This document shows positions 34,785 to 44,324 of a stretch of 58,083 nt of DNA, piece by piece. The stretch lies in contig JAJFHN010000040.1 in NCBI GenBank assembly GCA_021775595.1, forward strand, positions 1-58,083, written 5' to 3'. The notes below the pieces were generated by a model that was not told where the DNA came from, searched no databases, and worked only from the letters and a program-made list of their open reading frames with translations. Both the position numbers and the translations under genes were made by a program. Each line of letters opens with the position of its first letter. Positions within the stretch are counted from its first letter, which is position 1. Source of the stretch: Hyphomicrobiales bacterium (GTDB lineage Bacteria; Pseudomonadota; Alphaproteobacteria; Rhizobiales; Methyloligellaceae).

Positions 34785-35365
34785 GCCGCCGCCGCCTCGC
34801 CAACCGCCTTTTGCGGAACCTCGTTCAACTGACCCGAGGTCACGTCGTAGACAAAGCCGTGAACCGATATGGACGGCGACACCAAGGGATGGCTGCGGAT
34901 GCGCTCAACGTCCTCGCGCACGCTGTCGGCGAGATCCTTTATCGTCAACCAGTCGATATAGTCGCCCTCGCGTGAGCCCGGTCCATTGCCAACATCGCTC
35001 CAGCCGTTTGCATCGAGCACCGCGGTCTCCAACGATTGGGCAAGCAACCCTCGCATGATCTCGTCGTCGAAGGTCTCCATGCCGCAATTGGTGTGGTGAA
35101 TAACGAACCACTCCGTTGTGCCGAGCAATTTGTGTGAAATCACCAGCGATCGAATCGCATCATCGCTCGCCCGCCCGCCGGCGTTTCGAATGACATGCGC
35201 GTCGCCCTCCGCCAGACCGGCATATTTGGCCGGATCGAGGCGCGCATCCATGCAGGTTAGGATGGCGAAGGCGCGGGAGGGCGGCATTTGCAGATCTGCT
35301 TTGTCGCCGAAGTTACCCGCGTAGTTTTGATTGGCGTCAATGATCTGCTGTTTGATTTGGCTCAT
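34781..35365 (-). CDS. Beta-class carbonic anhydrase
   Basis: A 194-residue zinc enzyme interconverting CO2 and bicarbonate. The ligands and the Asp-Arg dyad are in [10 protein letters not shown], and HHTNCGM gives the His and second Cys. [22 protein letters not shown] and the C-terminal [17 protein letters not shown] match the family. GGGAG precedes the ATG. Upstream lies an unusually A+T-rich 360-base region that must contain its promoter. Confidence 0.93.
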   Translation of the reverse strand: MSQIKQQIIDANQNYAGNFGDKADLQMPPSRAFAILTCMDARLDPAKYAGLAEGDAHVIRNAGGRASDDAIRSLVISHKLLGTTEWFVIHHTNCGMETFDDEIMRGLLAQSLETAVLDANGWSDVGNGPGSREGDYIDWLTIKDLADSVREDVERIRSHPLVSPSISVHGFVYDVTSGQLNEVPQKAVGEAAAA

Positions 35366-35726
35366 GACTCATCTCCCTGATGGTTTGGGCTCAAACTCGC
35401 GAGCCGATTGATGTTCAATCATGTCGCAAGTCATGCGTCGGGAAGCAAGGCATTGAGGAGATAATATTAGAAATAAAATCTATTAATTTAGATAATGCGG
35501 CGTTTATGAGAAATATTTTTGCCCAAACATACTATTTCAAGCGATATTATACCTAGCGCGGCTATAGTTTTTTTGTCTTCTCGAGGCGCACAAGGACGCT
35601 GCTTCTGTCACCGGTTCGTGACTGGCAATTGAACATACCTGCCGCGATACTGGCAGGCCACAGTGCGGCGAAGGCCTGGAAATGCGATGGGTCTCGCCAG
35701 TCTCGAGTTGGATTTTGAGGAACAAG
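35366..35726. other. A+T-rich intergenic region between carbonic anhydrase and DUF1223 genes
   Basis: No gene is convincing here. From about 35455 to 35580 the sequence is strikingly A+T-rich against its surroundings, with runs such as ATAATATTAGAAATAAAATC and many TpA steps. ATCTA-TTAATT-TAGAT at 35478-35493 is a perfect inverted repeat. The region must carry the divergent promoters of both flanking genes. Confidence 0.6.
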
Positions 35727-36497
35727 ATGGCGCGGCTTCATTGCAATCTGGCGACGCTATGTCTGGGCGCGGTGGTTGGCGCCTTGCTGGTGGGATTCGG
35801 TTTCGCTGGCGCAGAAGCCGCTGACGGGCGTGCAACATCGAAGCCGGTGATCGAGCTATTCACCAGCCAGGGCTGCAACTCCTGCCCGCCGGCCGATTCG
35901 ATATTGGGTTCTCTTATCCAGAGCAACAAAGTGATCGCGCTGTCATTCGCGGTCGACTATTGGGATTATCTCGGCTGGAAGGACACTCTGGCCAGCCCGC
36001 GCTTCAGCAATCGCCAACGCGCCTATGCCAAATCGCGGCAGGACGGCCAAGTCTATACGCCGCAATTGGTGGTGAACGGTTCAGCGCATGTCGTCGGCAG
36101 CGACAAGTCGGCAATCGATGAGGCGATCGCCAAAACGCAACAGGCTCGCTCGGCCCGCGATGTCGGCCTCAAGGTTTGGGCGGAGGGCGATACGCTTATG
36201 ATAGACGCCGGCGCCTCAACCGAACCCTCGACCAAGCCGTCGGGCACGGTGTGGTTGGCACTGGTGAAGAAAAGGGTTCCGGTCGCCATCAAACGCGGTG
36301 AAAACGCCGGTAAGGTCGTGACCTATCACAACGTGGTGCGCGACCTTTCTCCCATCGGCAAGTGGTCGGGCGAAAAAATGATGCTTAAGTTGCCCAAGCG
36401 CGATCTGATGCGCTATGGCGCCGACGGCTGCACCGTTCTGCTGCAAATGGACGATACGGGTCCGATTATCGCTGCGGTCGAGATGAAATCTTGGTAG
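35727..36497 (+). CDS. DUF1223 secreted thioredoxin-like protein
   Basis: A 256-residue exported protein. Signal peptide LGAVVGALLVGFGFAGAEAA; then VIELFTSQGCNSCPPAD, the DUF1223 mark with a CxxC motif (CNSC) in a thioredoxin-like context. VDYWDYLGWKDTLASPRFSNRQRAYA, YTPQLVVNG and TYHNVVRDLSPIGKW follow. The family is common in Hyphomicrobiales, often near acnA and ccm genes, but without a proven role; periplasmic thiol chemistry is plausible. GAGGAA precedes the ATG; an upstream ATG at 35682 is less likely. Confidence 0.88.
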   Translation: MARLHCNLATLCLGAVVGALLVGFGFAGAEAADGRATSKPVIELFTSQGCNSCPPADSILGSLIQSNKVIALSFAVDYWDYLGWKDTLASPRFSNRQRAYAKSRQDGQVYTPQLVVNGSAHVVGSDKSAIDEAIAKTQQARSARDVGLKVWAEGDTLMIDAGASTEPSTKPSGTVWLALVKKRVPVAIKRGENAGKVVTYHNVVRDLSPIGKWSGEKMMLKLPKRDLMRYGADGCTVLLQMDDTGPIIAAVEMKSW

Positions 36498-36508
36498 GTC
36501 CGCGGCAC

Positions 36509-38422
36509 TCAGGCCAAGCCCACCAGCACCAAACGATTGAGGCGGGCTGAAAACTTGGCCGGATCGGCCGGCTGCCGGCCCTCGAGAATGCGCGCCTCAT
36601 CGAGCAGCAGCCACGCCAAATCGTCAAATACCGACGCATCGGCGCTCGCCGCTTTGCCGTCGAGCGCCTTAACCAGCGGGTGGCTCAAATTGACTTCCAA
36701 AATCGGCAAGCGGCCAGACATTCCCGACTGCAGCTCCAAAACCTTGTCCATGCCGCGGTCGGGGCCGCCATGGGGCGCGACCAGGCAGGCCGGGCTCTCT
36801 ACCAGCCGTTTTGATGCTTTGACGTCTTCAACCGCTTCGTTAAGTGCGTCCTTTATGCGGGCCAGCACCGCCTGCGAGGCGGCATCCTTCTCCCCGTCAT
36901 CGGCCGCGGGCTCGATCGAATCGATGGCCGAGAGATCGACCTCGCCCTGACTGATCGAGCGAAACGGTTTGCCGTCATAGCCGAGTGCCGTCGTTACCCA
37001 AAAATTGTCGACCGGATCGGCCAGCAGCAATACCTCGATACCGCGCGCGCGGTAGCCTTCCAACTGAGGGCTCGCGCGCAGCTGCTCGAGCGTGTCGCCG
37101 ACGAGATAGTAGATCTCGGTCTGGTTCGGCCGCATGTCCTCGGCGTATTGCTTTAGCGTGCGCAGCCCATCGCCGGCGCTCGAATGGAAGCGGGCAATCT
37201 CGAATATCTGGTCGCGGCGCTCGGGGTCTTCGTAAAGCCCCTCCTTGATGACGGTGCCGAAGGACCGCCAGAGCTGTTCAAATTTGTCGGGCTCCTTGTC
37301 GGCGAATTTTGCAATCTCAGAGAGAACGCGGCTCGTCACAGCCCGCGTAATTGCAGCAACGATCGGATTGTTTTGCAGCATCTCGCGCGAAATGTTGAGC
37401 GGCATGTCCTCGGAATCGATGACACCGCGGACAAAGCGCAAATAGGCCGGCAATATGTCGGCATCGTCGCTGATGAAGACGCGTTTGACATAGAGCTTGA
37501 TGCGCCCCTTTCGGCTGGGGTCGAACAGATCGAAGGGCCGCATCGACGGCACGAACAACAAGACCGTGTATTCGTGCCGGCCTTCGGCGCGATAATGGAT
37601 GGTGATGGCGGGCTCGTCGAACAGACCAGAGACGTGGCGGTAAAACTCGCGATAGCGCTCCTCGTCCAGGTCCTGTTTCGGACGCATCCACATTGCGCTC
37701 GCTGCGTTGAGTTGGCGCAGCTCCTCAGCATTCTCGCCTTCAATTACCAAATTGATCGGAAACGAGATGTGATCCGAATAGGCCCGCACGATGCGCTCGA
37801 GATCGCTCGTTTCGAGATACTCCTTGGCGTCTTCCTTCAGGTGGAGCGTGACGATTGTGCCGCGGGCGAGCGTCTTGGCGAGCGTCTTTGATGCGGGCTC
37901 GACGTTGAAGCCGCTGGCGTCCGACGACCAGAGGAATACGGATTTAGAGCCGGCCTTGCGGCTCAGCACCTCGATGCGGTCGGCGGCCATGAACGCCGAA
38001 TAGAAGCCAACGCCGAATTGGCCGATCAGGTTGACGTCACCGCCCTTGGACATGCGGTCCAGGAATGCCTTCGTGCCGGACCGCGCGATGGTGCCCAAAT
38101 TGTCGATCAGCTCTGCGCGGCCCATACCGATGCCGTTGTCTGAGACCGAAAGCGTTCCAGCCTTCTTGTCGGCGCGAATTGTAATGCGCAGATCCGGATC
38201 ATCGGACAACAGCTCCGACTTGGTGATCGCCTTGTAGCGGAGTTTGTCGCAAGCATCCGCCGCGTTCGAAATCAGCTCGCGCAGGAAGACATCGCGCTCG
38301 GAATAGACCGAATGCACCATGAGATGCAGAAGCCGCGCAATCTCCGCCTGGAAGACAAATTCGCCCTCCGGCTTGCTGGTGTCCGTTGTCTCACCGGATT
38401 TTGGCTGACGGTCTTTGCTCAT
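36509..38422 (-). CDS. htpG: Chaperone HtpG (Hsp90)
   Basis: A 637-residue ATP-dependent chaperone. The N-terminal GHKL ATPase has FQAEIARLLHLMVHSVYSE, FLRELISNAADACDKLR, LSVSDNGIGMGRAELIDNLG, and IGQFGVGFYSAFM. The middle domain has LKLYVKRVFIS-like IKLYVKRVFISDD and IDSEDMPLNISREMLQ; the C-terminal dimer domain follows. All ATP-site residues appear intact. The gene ends 11 bases from the converging DUF1223 gene. A heat-shock promoter is expected in the upstream gap, but I could not place one. Confidence 0.96.
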   Translation of the reverse strand: MSKDRQPKSGETTDTSKPEGEFVFQAEIARLLHLMVHSVYSERDVFLRELISNAADACDKLRYKAITKSELLSDDPDLRITIRADKKAGTLSVSDNGIGMGRAELIDNLGTIARSGTKAFLDRMSKGGDVNLIGQFGVGFYSAFMAADRIEVLSRKAGSKSVFLWSSDASGFNVEPASKTLAKTLARGTIVTLHLKEDAKEYLETSDLERIVRAYSDHISFPINLVIEGENAEELRQLNAASAMWMRPKQDLDEERYREFYRHVSGLFDEPAITIHYRAEGRHEYTVLLFVPSMRPFDLFDPSRKGRIKLYVKRVFISDDADILPAYLRFVRGVIDSEDMPLNISREMLQNNPIVAAITRAVTSRVLSEIAKFADKEPDKFEQLWRSFGTVIKEGLYEDPERRDQIFEIARFHSSAGDGLRTLKQYAEDMRPNQTEIYYLVGDTLEQLRASPQLEGYRARGIEVLLLADPVDNFWVTTALGYDGKPFRSISQGEVDLSAIDSIEPAADDGEKDAASQAVLARIKDALNEAVEDVKASKRLVESPACLVAPHGGPDRGMDKVLELQSGMSGRLPILEVNLSHPLVKALDGKAASADASVFDDLAWLLLDEARILEGRQPADPAKFSARLNRLVLVGLA

Positions 38423-38817
38423 TGCCCTCGGCTCGGCCCTGCGTGGTCAGTGCGGTTTCAGCGTTGTAATCATGACGCCATTCGCGCCCAAGCAAAAAAT
38501 TAAGTTGAGCCCAACGTGTGCGTGCAAATGCCGCGGCGCGGATAGGATACTGCTTGGGGGGATGGGCCGTAGGGTTGGCCCGGTCCGTTGAGAAGACCCC
38601 GGGGGGCTGGGGGCTGAGAAATCCGAAGCCTTTTGCGAACCGGGCCAGAGGCAACACCGCAGATTTTACGTGTCTTTGCGGCATTGCCGAGGCTGAACTG
38701 GGGCATTACTGTGAATGATATTTCAGTTTGTTACATAACGTGTATGGCGCGCGCAACGCTTGAAATTGTGACGGTTGGACGTCATCATAGGTCCGCAACA
38801 GCCGACCAGGAGGCGCC
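38423..38817. other. Intergenic region between divergent htpG and DUF2794 genes
   Basis: About 395 bases without a convincing gene. TTGAAA at 38760-38765 and CATCAT at 38783-38788 are 17 bases apart and would form a weak housekeeping-type promoter for the DUF2794 gene 30 bases further on. The ribosome binding site GGAGGCGCC is at its end. A G-rich stretch (CCCCGGGGGGCTGGGGG) lies near 38600. I see no clear RpoH promoter for htpG. Confidence 0.4.
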
Positions 38818-39213
38818 ATGAGCGACAGCGAACCCATAGGGTTGCGCCCGGTTTTCGGCCTGACGGGAAACGTGTCGTCCCGACAGGCACACGCGCCGGG
38901 CCGCAAACGGCAATCGGACACTGCCTTCAACCGTACCGAACTCAATCAAATCTTGAACGTCTACGGGCGTAAAGTTGCGGCTGGCGAATGGCGCGATTAC
39001 GCGATCGACAGTTTGCGCGAACGCGCCGTTTTCTCGATCTTCCGCAAGACCAGCGAAGTCCCGCTCTACCGCATCGAAAAGCGTCCCCAGCAGGCCCGCA
39101 AGCAAGGCGCCTACAGCGTGATCGCGGCTACGGGATTGATCCTCAAGCGCGGCCACGACCTCGCCAACGTGCTGCGCGTTCTCGACCGGGGGTTGAAACT
39201 GGTCAAAGCCTGA
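38818..39213 (+). CDS. DUF2794 family protein
   Basis: A 131-residue protein of a small alphaproteobacterial family. The core is FNRTELNQILNVYGRKVAAG, WRDYAIDSLRERAVFSIFRK, PLYRIEKRPQQARKQGAYS and ILKRGHDLANVLRVLDRG. No signal peptide, membrane segment or catalytic motif. Function unknown. A GGAGG ribosome binding site precedes the ATG. A strong terminator follows 30 bases after the stop. Confidence 0.85.
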   Translation: MSDSEPIGLRPVFGLTGNVSSRQAHAPGRKRQSDTAFNRTELNQILNVYGRKVAAGEWRDYAIDSLRERAVFSIFRKTSEVPLYRIEKRPQQARKQGAYSVIAATGLILKRGHDLANVLRVLDRGLKLVKA

Positions 39214-39242
39214 ACTCGGCCCAACAGCGGCTCAAGATACAA

Positions 39243-39274
39243 AAAGGGCCCCGGTGATTAAGCCGGGGCCCTTT
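39243..39274. terminator. Bidirectional Rho-independent terminator
   Basis: AAAGGGCCCCGG and CCGGGGCCCTTT form a perfect 12-bp stem around the 8-base loop TGATTAAG. On the plus strand the stem is followed by TTTGTTGTTT; on the minus strand by TTTTTG. It sits between the stops of the converging DUF2794 and Bax-inhibitor genes and should end transcripts from both sides. Confidence 0.92.
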
Positions 39275-39297
39275 GTTGTTTGGTGATGGCCTTCGCG

Positions 39298-40053
39298 CTA
39301 TTGGCGATTGCCAAACAGCGAAAGCAGCATCATGAACAGGTTGATGAAGTCGAGATAGAGGCGCAGAGCCCCCATGATGGCCTTGCGTCCGGCCGTCGTC
39401 CTGTCATCACCGACATAATACATCTCTTTGATCTGCTGGGTGTCGTAGGCGGTGAGGCCCGCGAACACCAGCACGCCAATCACCGAAATGGCGAACTGCA
39501 GCGCCGAGGAGGCGAGGAAGATGTTGACGATCATCGCCAAAATGATGCCGATCAATCCCATAAACAGGAATGATCCCCAGCCACTGATGTCCTTCTTGGT
39601 GGTGTAGCCGTAAAGGCTGAGCGCACCGAAGGAGGCGGCCGTGATGAAAAACACTCGCGAAATCGAGGCCTGGGTGTAGACCATAAAGATCGATGCGAGC
39701 GATAGCCCCATCAGGGCGGCAAATACCCAGAAAGCTGTTTGTGCTCCTGAGAGGGTCATGCTGCCGATGCGCGAGCCGAGATAAAACACCATGCCGAGGG
39801 GCGCTAAAATCACCACCCAACGAAAGGCGCTGGTGAACATAAATGACCCGAATTCAGTCAATTCGATCCCGGCCGAGGTCTGAACAACGGCCATCGTATA
39901 GGTTAGGTAGGCCACAATGCCGGTGATACCGACGCCAGCCGCCATGTAGTTGTAAACCCGGATCATATAGGCGCGCAGGCCTTCGTCGACCGCTGCGCCA
40001 GTGCGCGGAACCGTACCCGACCGCGCCAATCCGTCTCTCTCAAAGTCCGCCAT
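39298..40053 (-). CDS. Bax inhibitor-1/YccA family membrane protein
   Basis: A 251-residue protein with seven hydrophobic segments. A soluble start (DEGLRAYMIRVYNYMAAG) leads to helices such as ITGIVAYLTYTMAV, VVILAPLGMVFYLGSRI and FWVFAALMGLSLASIFMVY, then LYGYTTKKDISGWGSFLFMG, GLTAYDTQQIKEMY and LRLYLDFINLFMMLL. These match the UPF0005/TMBIM family, which acts as a pH-gated Ca2+ leak in the member studied structurally. Role here unknown. GAGGA precedes the ATG. Confidence 0.9.
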   Translation of the reverse strand: MADFERDGLARSGTVPRTGAAVDEGLRAYMIRVYNYMAAGVGITGIVAYLTYTMAVVQTSAGIELTEFGSFMFTSAFRWVVILAPLGMVFYLGSRIGSMTLSGAQTAFWVFAALMGLSLASIFMVYTQASISRVFFITAASFGALSLYGYTTKKDISGWGSFLFMGLIGIILAMIVNIFLASSALQFAISVIGVLVFAGLTAYDTQQIKEMYYVGDDRTTAGRKAIMGALRLYLDFINLFMMLLSLFGNRQ

Positions 40054-40213
40054 ACGTGCGATCCTCTTCCGTTACGTTTCCAAGTAAATTACTCGGGTTT
40101 GAATACTAATATGGCGATTGCAGACGACCTATGCAACCGCTGGCAGTGACGGTTTTCGGATTATCTTTGGGACATATTTAATGCGCTGATTGCCGGATTT
40201 CTGCCGTTTTTGC

Positions 40214-42796
40214 CTATTCGGCGCGCAATTGAGGCGTCGTCTCGGCAGCAAGCACGCGGAGCGTCGCGAACGCGCCGAAGGCCATGACGAGACCGAGTGC
40301 CAGCAAAATGGGCTGGGCGGCGGCGATGGCCGAGAACGAAAACTGCGCGTCCATGACATTTGTGACGATGAGATAGGCGGCCAACGTGCCGAGACACAGC
40401 GCCGCCGCGCCGGCCACAAGCGCCAGAATCACGTATTCGGCCATATGAGCCAAAACGATGCGGCGTCTGGTGGCGCCGAGCGTCTTGAAGATCACCGCAT
40501 CGTGCATGCGGCGGCGGTGCGCAGTGGCAAGCGCGCCCGCCAACACGACGGCGCCCACCAACAGCGTCAGACCGCCCGCCGCGCGCACCGCGACCATGAT
40601 CTGGGCCACCACGCCAAGCAGCGCCTCAATGGCGTCTTGCACACGGATCGCGGTCAGATTCGGGAAGGTCTTTGCGATGGCTTGGATCATGCTCTCTTCT
40701 TGAGAAACGGTCATCTCTTGGGGCACGGCCAACGTGGCAAGCAGCTTATAGGGCGCGCTTTCCAGGGCATTGGGCGAGAACACCATCACGAAATTGATCG
40801 CCAACGAATCCCAATCGACCGTGCGCAAATTGGCGATTTTCGCCTGCACGCGGCGGCCCAACACATTGACGACGACCCCATCGCCAACGCCGAGCTCCAG
40901 GTCCTTGGCAATTTTCGCGGCAAAAGAAACCAGTGGCGGACCGGCATAGTCCTGCGGCCACCATTGGCCAGTCACCAATTCGGAATTCATTGGCTTGGTG
41001 GAGGCGAAGGTCAGGCCGCGGTCGCCGTTCAAAACCCAGCGCACGTTTTCGGGCGGGTCGATTTTGTCGGTGGATACGCCGTTGAGCTCGATGATGCGGC
41101 CACGCAAAATGGGCGCGGTCACGACTTGGGTTTGCGGACTTTGTTCGGCAACGAGCGCTTCAAATGGTTCGATTTGCGCCTTGTCTATGTCGAGAACGTA
41201 GTAGCTCGGCGCTTCCTTTGGGATCGAGGTTCTGAATTCGCTCACCAGCGCGGAATTGACCAGGGCGACGGCGGTCAGCAGGCTCAATCCGGTGCCAAGC
41301 GAGAGGGCTACGGGGCGGGCCAGTCCGCCTGGTGCGGCAAGCCCGGCGCGCGCCAGCGCCAGTTCGACGTTGCGCGGGGGAGCCATGCGCCGGGCCCACC
41401 ATTGCAGCGCGCTGCCCAGTGCCAGATAGACGGCAAAACAGAATACCAGCGCCAAGCAAGCGTAGAAGGCCAACATCTTCGCGTAGGACGAGGCGATGGC
41501 TATTGCCGCCAAGGCCAGGCCGCAAAATGCCGCGGCAACAATGAATTCACGGGCTGGCCAAGCGCGTTCGGAAGAGACCGTCTCGCGCAACAGCAGCGCA
41601 GCGCGCTGGTCGCGGGCGCGCCCCAACGGCCACAGGACGAAAAGCAGCGCGGTGAGCAGACCATAGAGGCTCGCCATCGCGAGCGCGCCAGGCTGCACGG
41701 AAAGCGCAAGCTTGAGCGGCAATACATCACCGTAGGCCCAGGCGATGAGCGGCGGCATGGTCGAACCAAGCAACAATCCGATCGCCGTCCCGGCCGCAGC
41801 CAGCACCAGAACTTGAATGAGATAGGTGGCGAAGATCGTGCGGCTCGATGCGCCCAGACACTTGAACGTGGCGATCACGTCGCGTTTGCGGGCGAGATAG
41901 GTCGCGATGGCGTTAGCGACGCCGACGCCGCCAATCATCAGCGTGGTGATGCCCACAAGTGTGAGAAATTGAGAGAACCGGTCGATGGCGCGGGCAATGT
42001 TAGGCGCGGGATCGGCCCGGTCGCGCAGCGAAAATCCGGAACTGGGAAAACGCTTTTCGATCGTCTGACGCAGAGATTTTAGGCGCTCGACGCCGCCCGC
42101 AAGGGCGTCGTCGAAGCGCACCCGGTACCACCAACGACTGAGGCTGCCCGGCTGAACGAGGCCCGTCGCCTTCAGCGTATCGAGCGACATCAGCACACGT
42201 GGCCCGAGCGCGGGGCGGCCAGACAGGCGGTCGGGCTGCTCGCCGATCGTGGCAATGATTTTGACCGCGGCGTCACCGATTTTCACGGTGTCGCCCAGCT
42301 TGATGTCAAAGCGCGTCAATAGCCCGGCATCGGCAGCGGCGACGCCTGGCGCGCCGAGCTCCCTGCGCGTCGGCGCTCCGCCCGGCGCGGCAAGCACAAG
42401 CTTGCCATAGAGCGGATAAGCATCGTCGACGGCTGTGACGTCAATCAAGCTGGTGTATTGGCCGTCGCTCGAGCGGGCCATAGCGCGCATGGTTGCGACT
42501 TCACCGACCGTGCCTTGGGCGGCGAGGAATGCCCGCTCCTGCTGGGTCGCCTGACGGTGCACCAAACCGGCCGAAAAATCGCCGCCCAATATGCGCTGGC
42601 CTTGCTGCGCCAAGCTCGACTGCAAGACGCCGGCGAGCGATCCAACACCGGCGATGGCCGCAACGCCAAGCGCAATACAGGCGACAAATACATAGAAACC
42701 CGAAAGGCCGGTGCGCAATTCGCGAAAGGCCAACCGCATGGCCAGCGGAAGGCGGAGAAGCGGGGGTTGGCGAGATGCGGCCGTGGCGGCGCTCAT
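40214..42796 (-). CDS. FtsX-like ABC transporter permease (YbbP type)
   Basis: An 860-residue membrane protein with two FtsX/MacB permease modules. It opens FRELRTGLSGFYVFVACIAL, has a large periplasmic domain, then helices around ITTLMIGGVGVANAIATYLARKRD, FATYLIQVLVLAAAGTAIG, and a C-terminal set (AAGGLTLLVGAVVLAGALATAHRRR, HMAEYVILALVAGAAALCLG). The ATG overlaps the ATPase gene stop by 4 bases (ATGA). The same trio - ATPase, permease and a divergent TesA-type esterase - is known from E. coli ybbA-ybbP-tesA. What is moved or released is not established. Confidence 0.9.
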   Translation of the reverse strand: MSAATAASRQPPLLRLPLAMRLAFRELRTGLSGFYVFVACIALGVAAIAGVGSLAGVLQSSLAQQGQRILGGDFSAGLVHRQATQQERAFLAAQGTVGEVATMRAMARSSDGQYTSLIDVTAVDDAYPLYGKLVLAAPGGAPTRRELGAPGVAAADAGLLTRFDIKLGDTVKIGDAAVKIIATIGEQPDRLSGRPALGPRVLMSLDTLKATGLVQPGSLSRWWYRVRFDDALAGGVERLKSLRQTIEKRFPSSGFSLRDRADPAPNIARAIDRFSQFLTLVGITTLMIGGVGVANAIATYLARKRDVIATFKCLGASSRTIFATYLIQVLVLAAAGTAIGLLLGSTMPPLIAWAYGDVLPLKLALSVQPGALAMASLYGLLTALLFVLWPLGRARDQRAALLLRETVSSERAWPAREFIVAAAFCGLALAAIAIASSYAKMLAFYACLALVFCFAVYLALGSALQWWARRMAPPRNVELALARAGLAAPGGLARPVALSLGTGLSLLTAVALVNSALVSEFRTSIPKEAPSYYVLDIDKAQIEPFEALVAEQSPQTQVVTAPILRGRIIELNGVSTDKIDPPENVRWVLNGDRGLTFASTKPMNSELVTGQWWPQDYAGPPLVSFAAKIAKDLELGVGDGVVVNVLGRRVQAKIANLRTVDWDSLAINFVMVFSPNALESAPYKLLATLAVPQEMTVSQEESMIQAIAKTFPNLTAIRVQDAIEALLGVVAQIMVAVRAAGGLTLLVGAVVLAGALATAHRRRMHDAVIFKTLGATRRRIVLAHMAEYVILALVAGAAALCLGTLAAYLIVTNVMDAQFSFSAIAAAQPILLALGLVMAFGAFATLRVLAAETTPQLRAE

Positions 42797-43539
42797 GCCT
42801 CCACCTTCGCACGCTTGGCTGCGGTGGGTTGCACGATTTTACCGTCACGCATTTGCAGAATTCGACCGCAGCGGGCTGCGAGCTCGCTATCGTGGGTGAT
42901 CAACATCAGTGTCGCGCCGGTGCGCTCGCGCAGGGCAAAGATCAGGTCCATCACCTGCTGGCCGGTCTGTCCATCGAGATTGCCCGTCGGCTCATCGGCC
43001 ATCAGAATCTTAGGCCCCGGCGCCAGGGCGCGGGCCAGGGCGACGCGCTGTTGCTCACCTCCTGAAAGTTGGGCTGGGAAATGATCCTCACGATGGCTCA
43101 AGCCGACATCCTTTAGTGCTTGGCGGGCGTGCTCATAAGGCGCGCTGTTGCCCAGAAACTCCAATGGCAGGCTGACGTTTTCGAGCGCCGTCATGGAGGG
43201 CACCAGGTGAAATGACTGGAAAACAATGCCGATGTTGCGCGCGCGCAGAAGAGCTAGCGCGTCCTCGTTGAGGCCGTCGAGCTCCTCGCCGGCAACGCTG
43301 ATCTGGCCGCTGGTTGCGCATTCAAGCCCTGCTGCAACCATCAGCAGCGTCGTTTTGCCCGAGCCGCTCGGGCCGACAACCGCCACCGCTTCGCCCTCAT
43401 CAATCTGTAGGCTGACGCCGCGCAAAATCGACACGGGTCCCGCGCGGCTTGGCAATGTCAGACGCACATCGTCGAATTGGATGGCGGGGGATCTCGATTG
43501 AATTTGCGGCTTAACCGGCTTACTTGGCTTGGGGGCCAC
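42793..43539 (-). CDS. ABC transporter ATP-binding protein (YbbA/LolD type)
   Basis: A 248-residue ATPase. After a Pro/Lys-rich start (PKPSKPVKPQIQSRSP) come IQFDDVRLTL, Walker A GPSGSGKTTLL, NIGIVFQSFHLVPSMTALENV (Q-loop), signature LSGGEQQRVALARAL, Walker B ILMADEPTGNLDG and the switch His in LITHDSELA. It belongs to the LolD/MacB-like group. The start is a GTG with AGGAG about 14 bases upstream. It powers the permease encoded directly downstream. Confidence 0.93.
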   Translation of the reverse strand: MAPKPSKPVKPQIQSRSPAIQFDDVRLTLPSRAGPVSILRGVSLQIDEGEAVAVVGPSGSGKTTLLMVAAGLECATSGQISVAGEELDGLNEDALALLRARNIGIVFQSFHLVPSMTALENVSLPLEFLGNSAPYEHARQALKDVGLSHREDHFPAQLSGGEQQRVALARALAPGPKILMADEPTGNLDGQTGQQVMDLIFALRERTGATLMLITHDSELAARCGRILQMRDGKIVQPTAAKRAKVEA

Positions 43540-43607
43540 GGGGACGACGTCTCCTGACTGAAAAGGCTCGATTGCGCGGGTATGGCAATCAAAGGACCGA
43601 ATGCGTG

Positions 43608-44324
43608 ATGAGATTGACCTCTATTCTGGCGCAAATATGGTGCGCCGCCATGTCCATTGAAACCCGACCTTTGGCGCGCGTCGCGGTGTTTACTTGTCTG
43701 CTGGCGCTTTGCACCGTTCTGCCGGTCGGCGCGTCTGCGGCCGACCGCACGGTTCTCGTTGCTTTCGGCGACAGCCTTACGGCGGGCTATGGCTTGGCGG
43801 CGAAGGACGCTTTTCCGCGCCAATTGGAGCGCGCACTTGCAGCGCGCGGGCGCCAGGTCAAGGTGATCAACGCCGGCGTATCCGGCGACACCACCAGCGC
43901 CGGTTTGGCGCGGTTGGACTGGGCGGTACCCAAGGACGCCCAAGCGGTGATCGTGGAACTCGGCGCCAACGACGCCTTGCGCGGACAGGATCCAAAACAA
44001 GCCTACGCGGCGCTCGATGCCATCATCGCCGAGCTAAAGGGCAGGGGCCTTGCCGTGCTGCTTGCCGGCATGGAAGCGCCACGCAATATGGGCGAGGCGT
44101 ACGGCCAGGAATTCAACGGCATCTATCAGCGCTTGGCCGAAAAACACGATGTGGCGCTTTATCCGTTTTTTCTGAAGGGCGTGGCCGGCTCACCCGATCT
44201 CAATCTGCCGGACGGCATACATCCGACCGGTCCAGGCGTGGCGCTGATCGTCGAGAAGATGCTGCCGCATGTCGAAAAGTTGTTGGACGGGACCGCAGCC
44301 GAGACCTCCGAGAACTCCGGTTAA
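43608..44324 (+). CDS. SGNH-hydrolase, TesA-type arylesterase/thioesterase
   Basis: A 238-residue exported lipase-like enzyme. Block I is VAFGDSLTAGYGL with the nucleophile Ser, block II has INAGVSGDTTSAGLARL, block III is ELGANDALRG and block V is LPDGIHPTGPG with the catalytic Asp and His. A hydrophobic signal (ARVAVFTCLLALCTVLPVGASAA) precedes it. The ATG at 43608 has AAAGGA upstream but gives a long n-region; ATG 43650 gives a neater signal peptide, so the start is open. E. coli TesA has thioesterase, protease-like and lysophospholipase activity. Its stop overlaps that of the converging L,D-transpeptidase by 4 bases. Confidence 0.92.
   Translation: MRLTSILAQIWCAAMSIETRPLARVAVFTCLLALCTVLPVGASAADRTVLVAFGDSLTAGYGLAAKDAFPRQLERALAARGRQVKVINAGVSGDTTSAGLARLDWAVPKDAQAVIVELGANDALRGQDPKQAYAALDAIIAELKGRGLAVLLAGMEAPRNMGEAYGQEFNGIYQRLAEKHDVALYPFFLKGVAGSPDLNLPDGIHPTGPGVALIVEKMLPHVEKLLDGTAAETSENSG

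Noticed and set aside
40190-42082. A 630-codon open frame on the plus strand
   Set aside because: It lies wholly antisense to the FtsX-like permease, whose translation has clear membrane segments and family motifs. The antisense product is His/Arg/Gln-rich with no domain: a GC-rich shadow.
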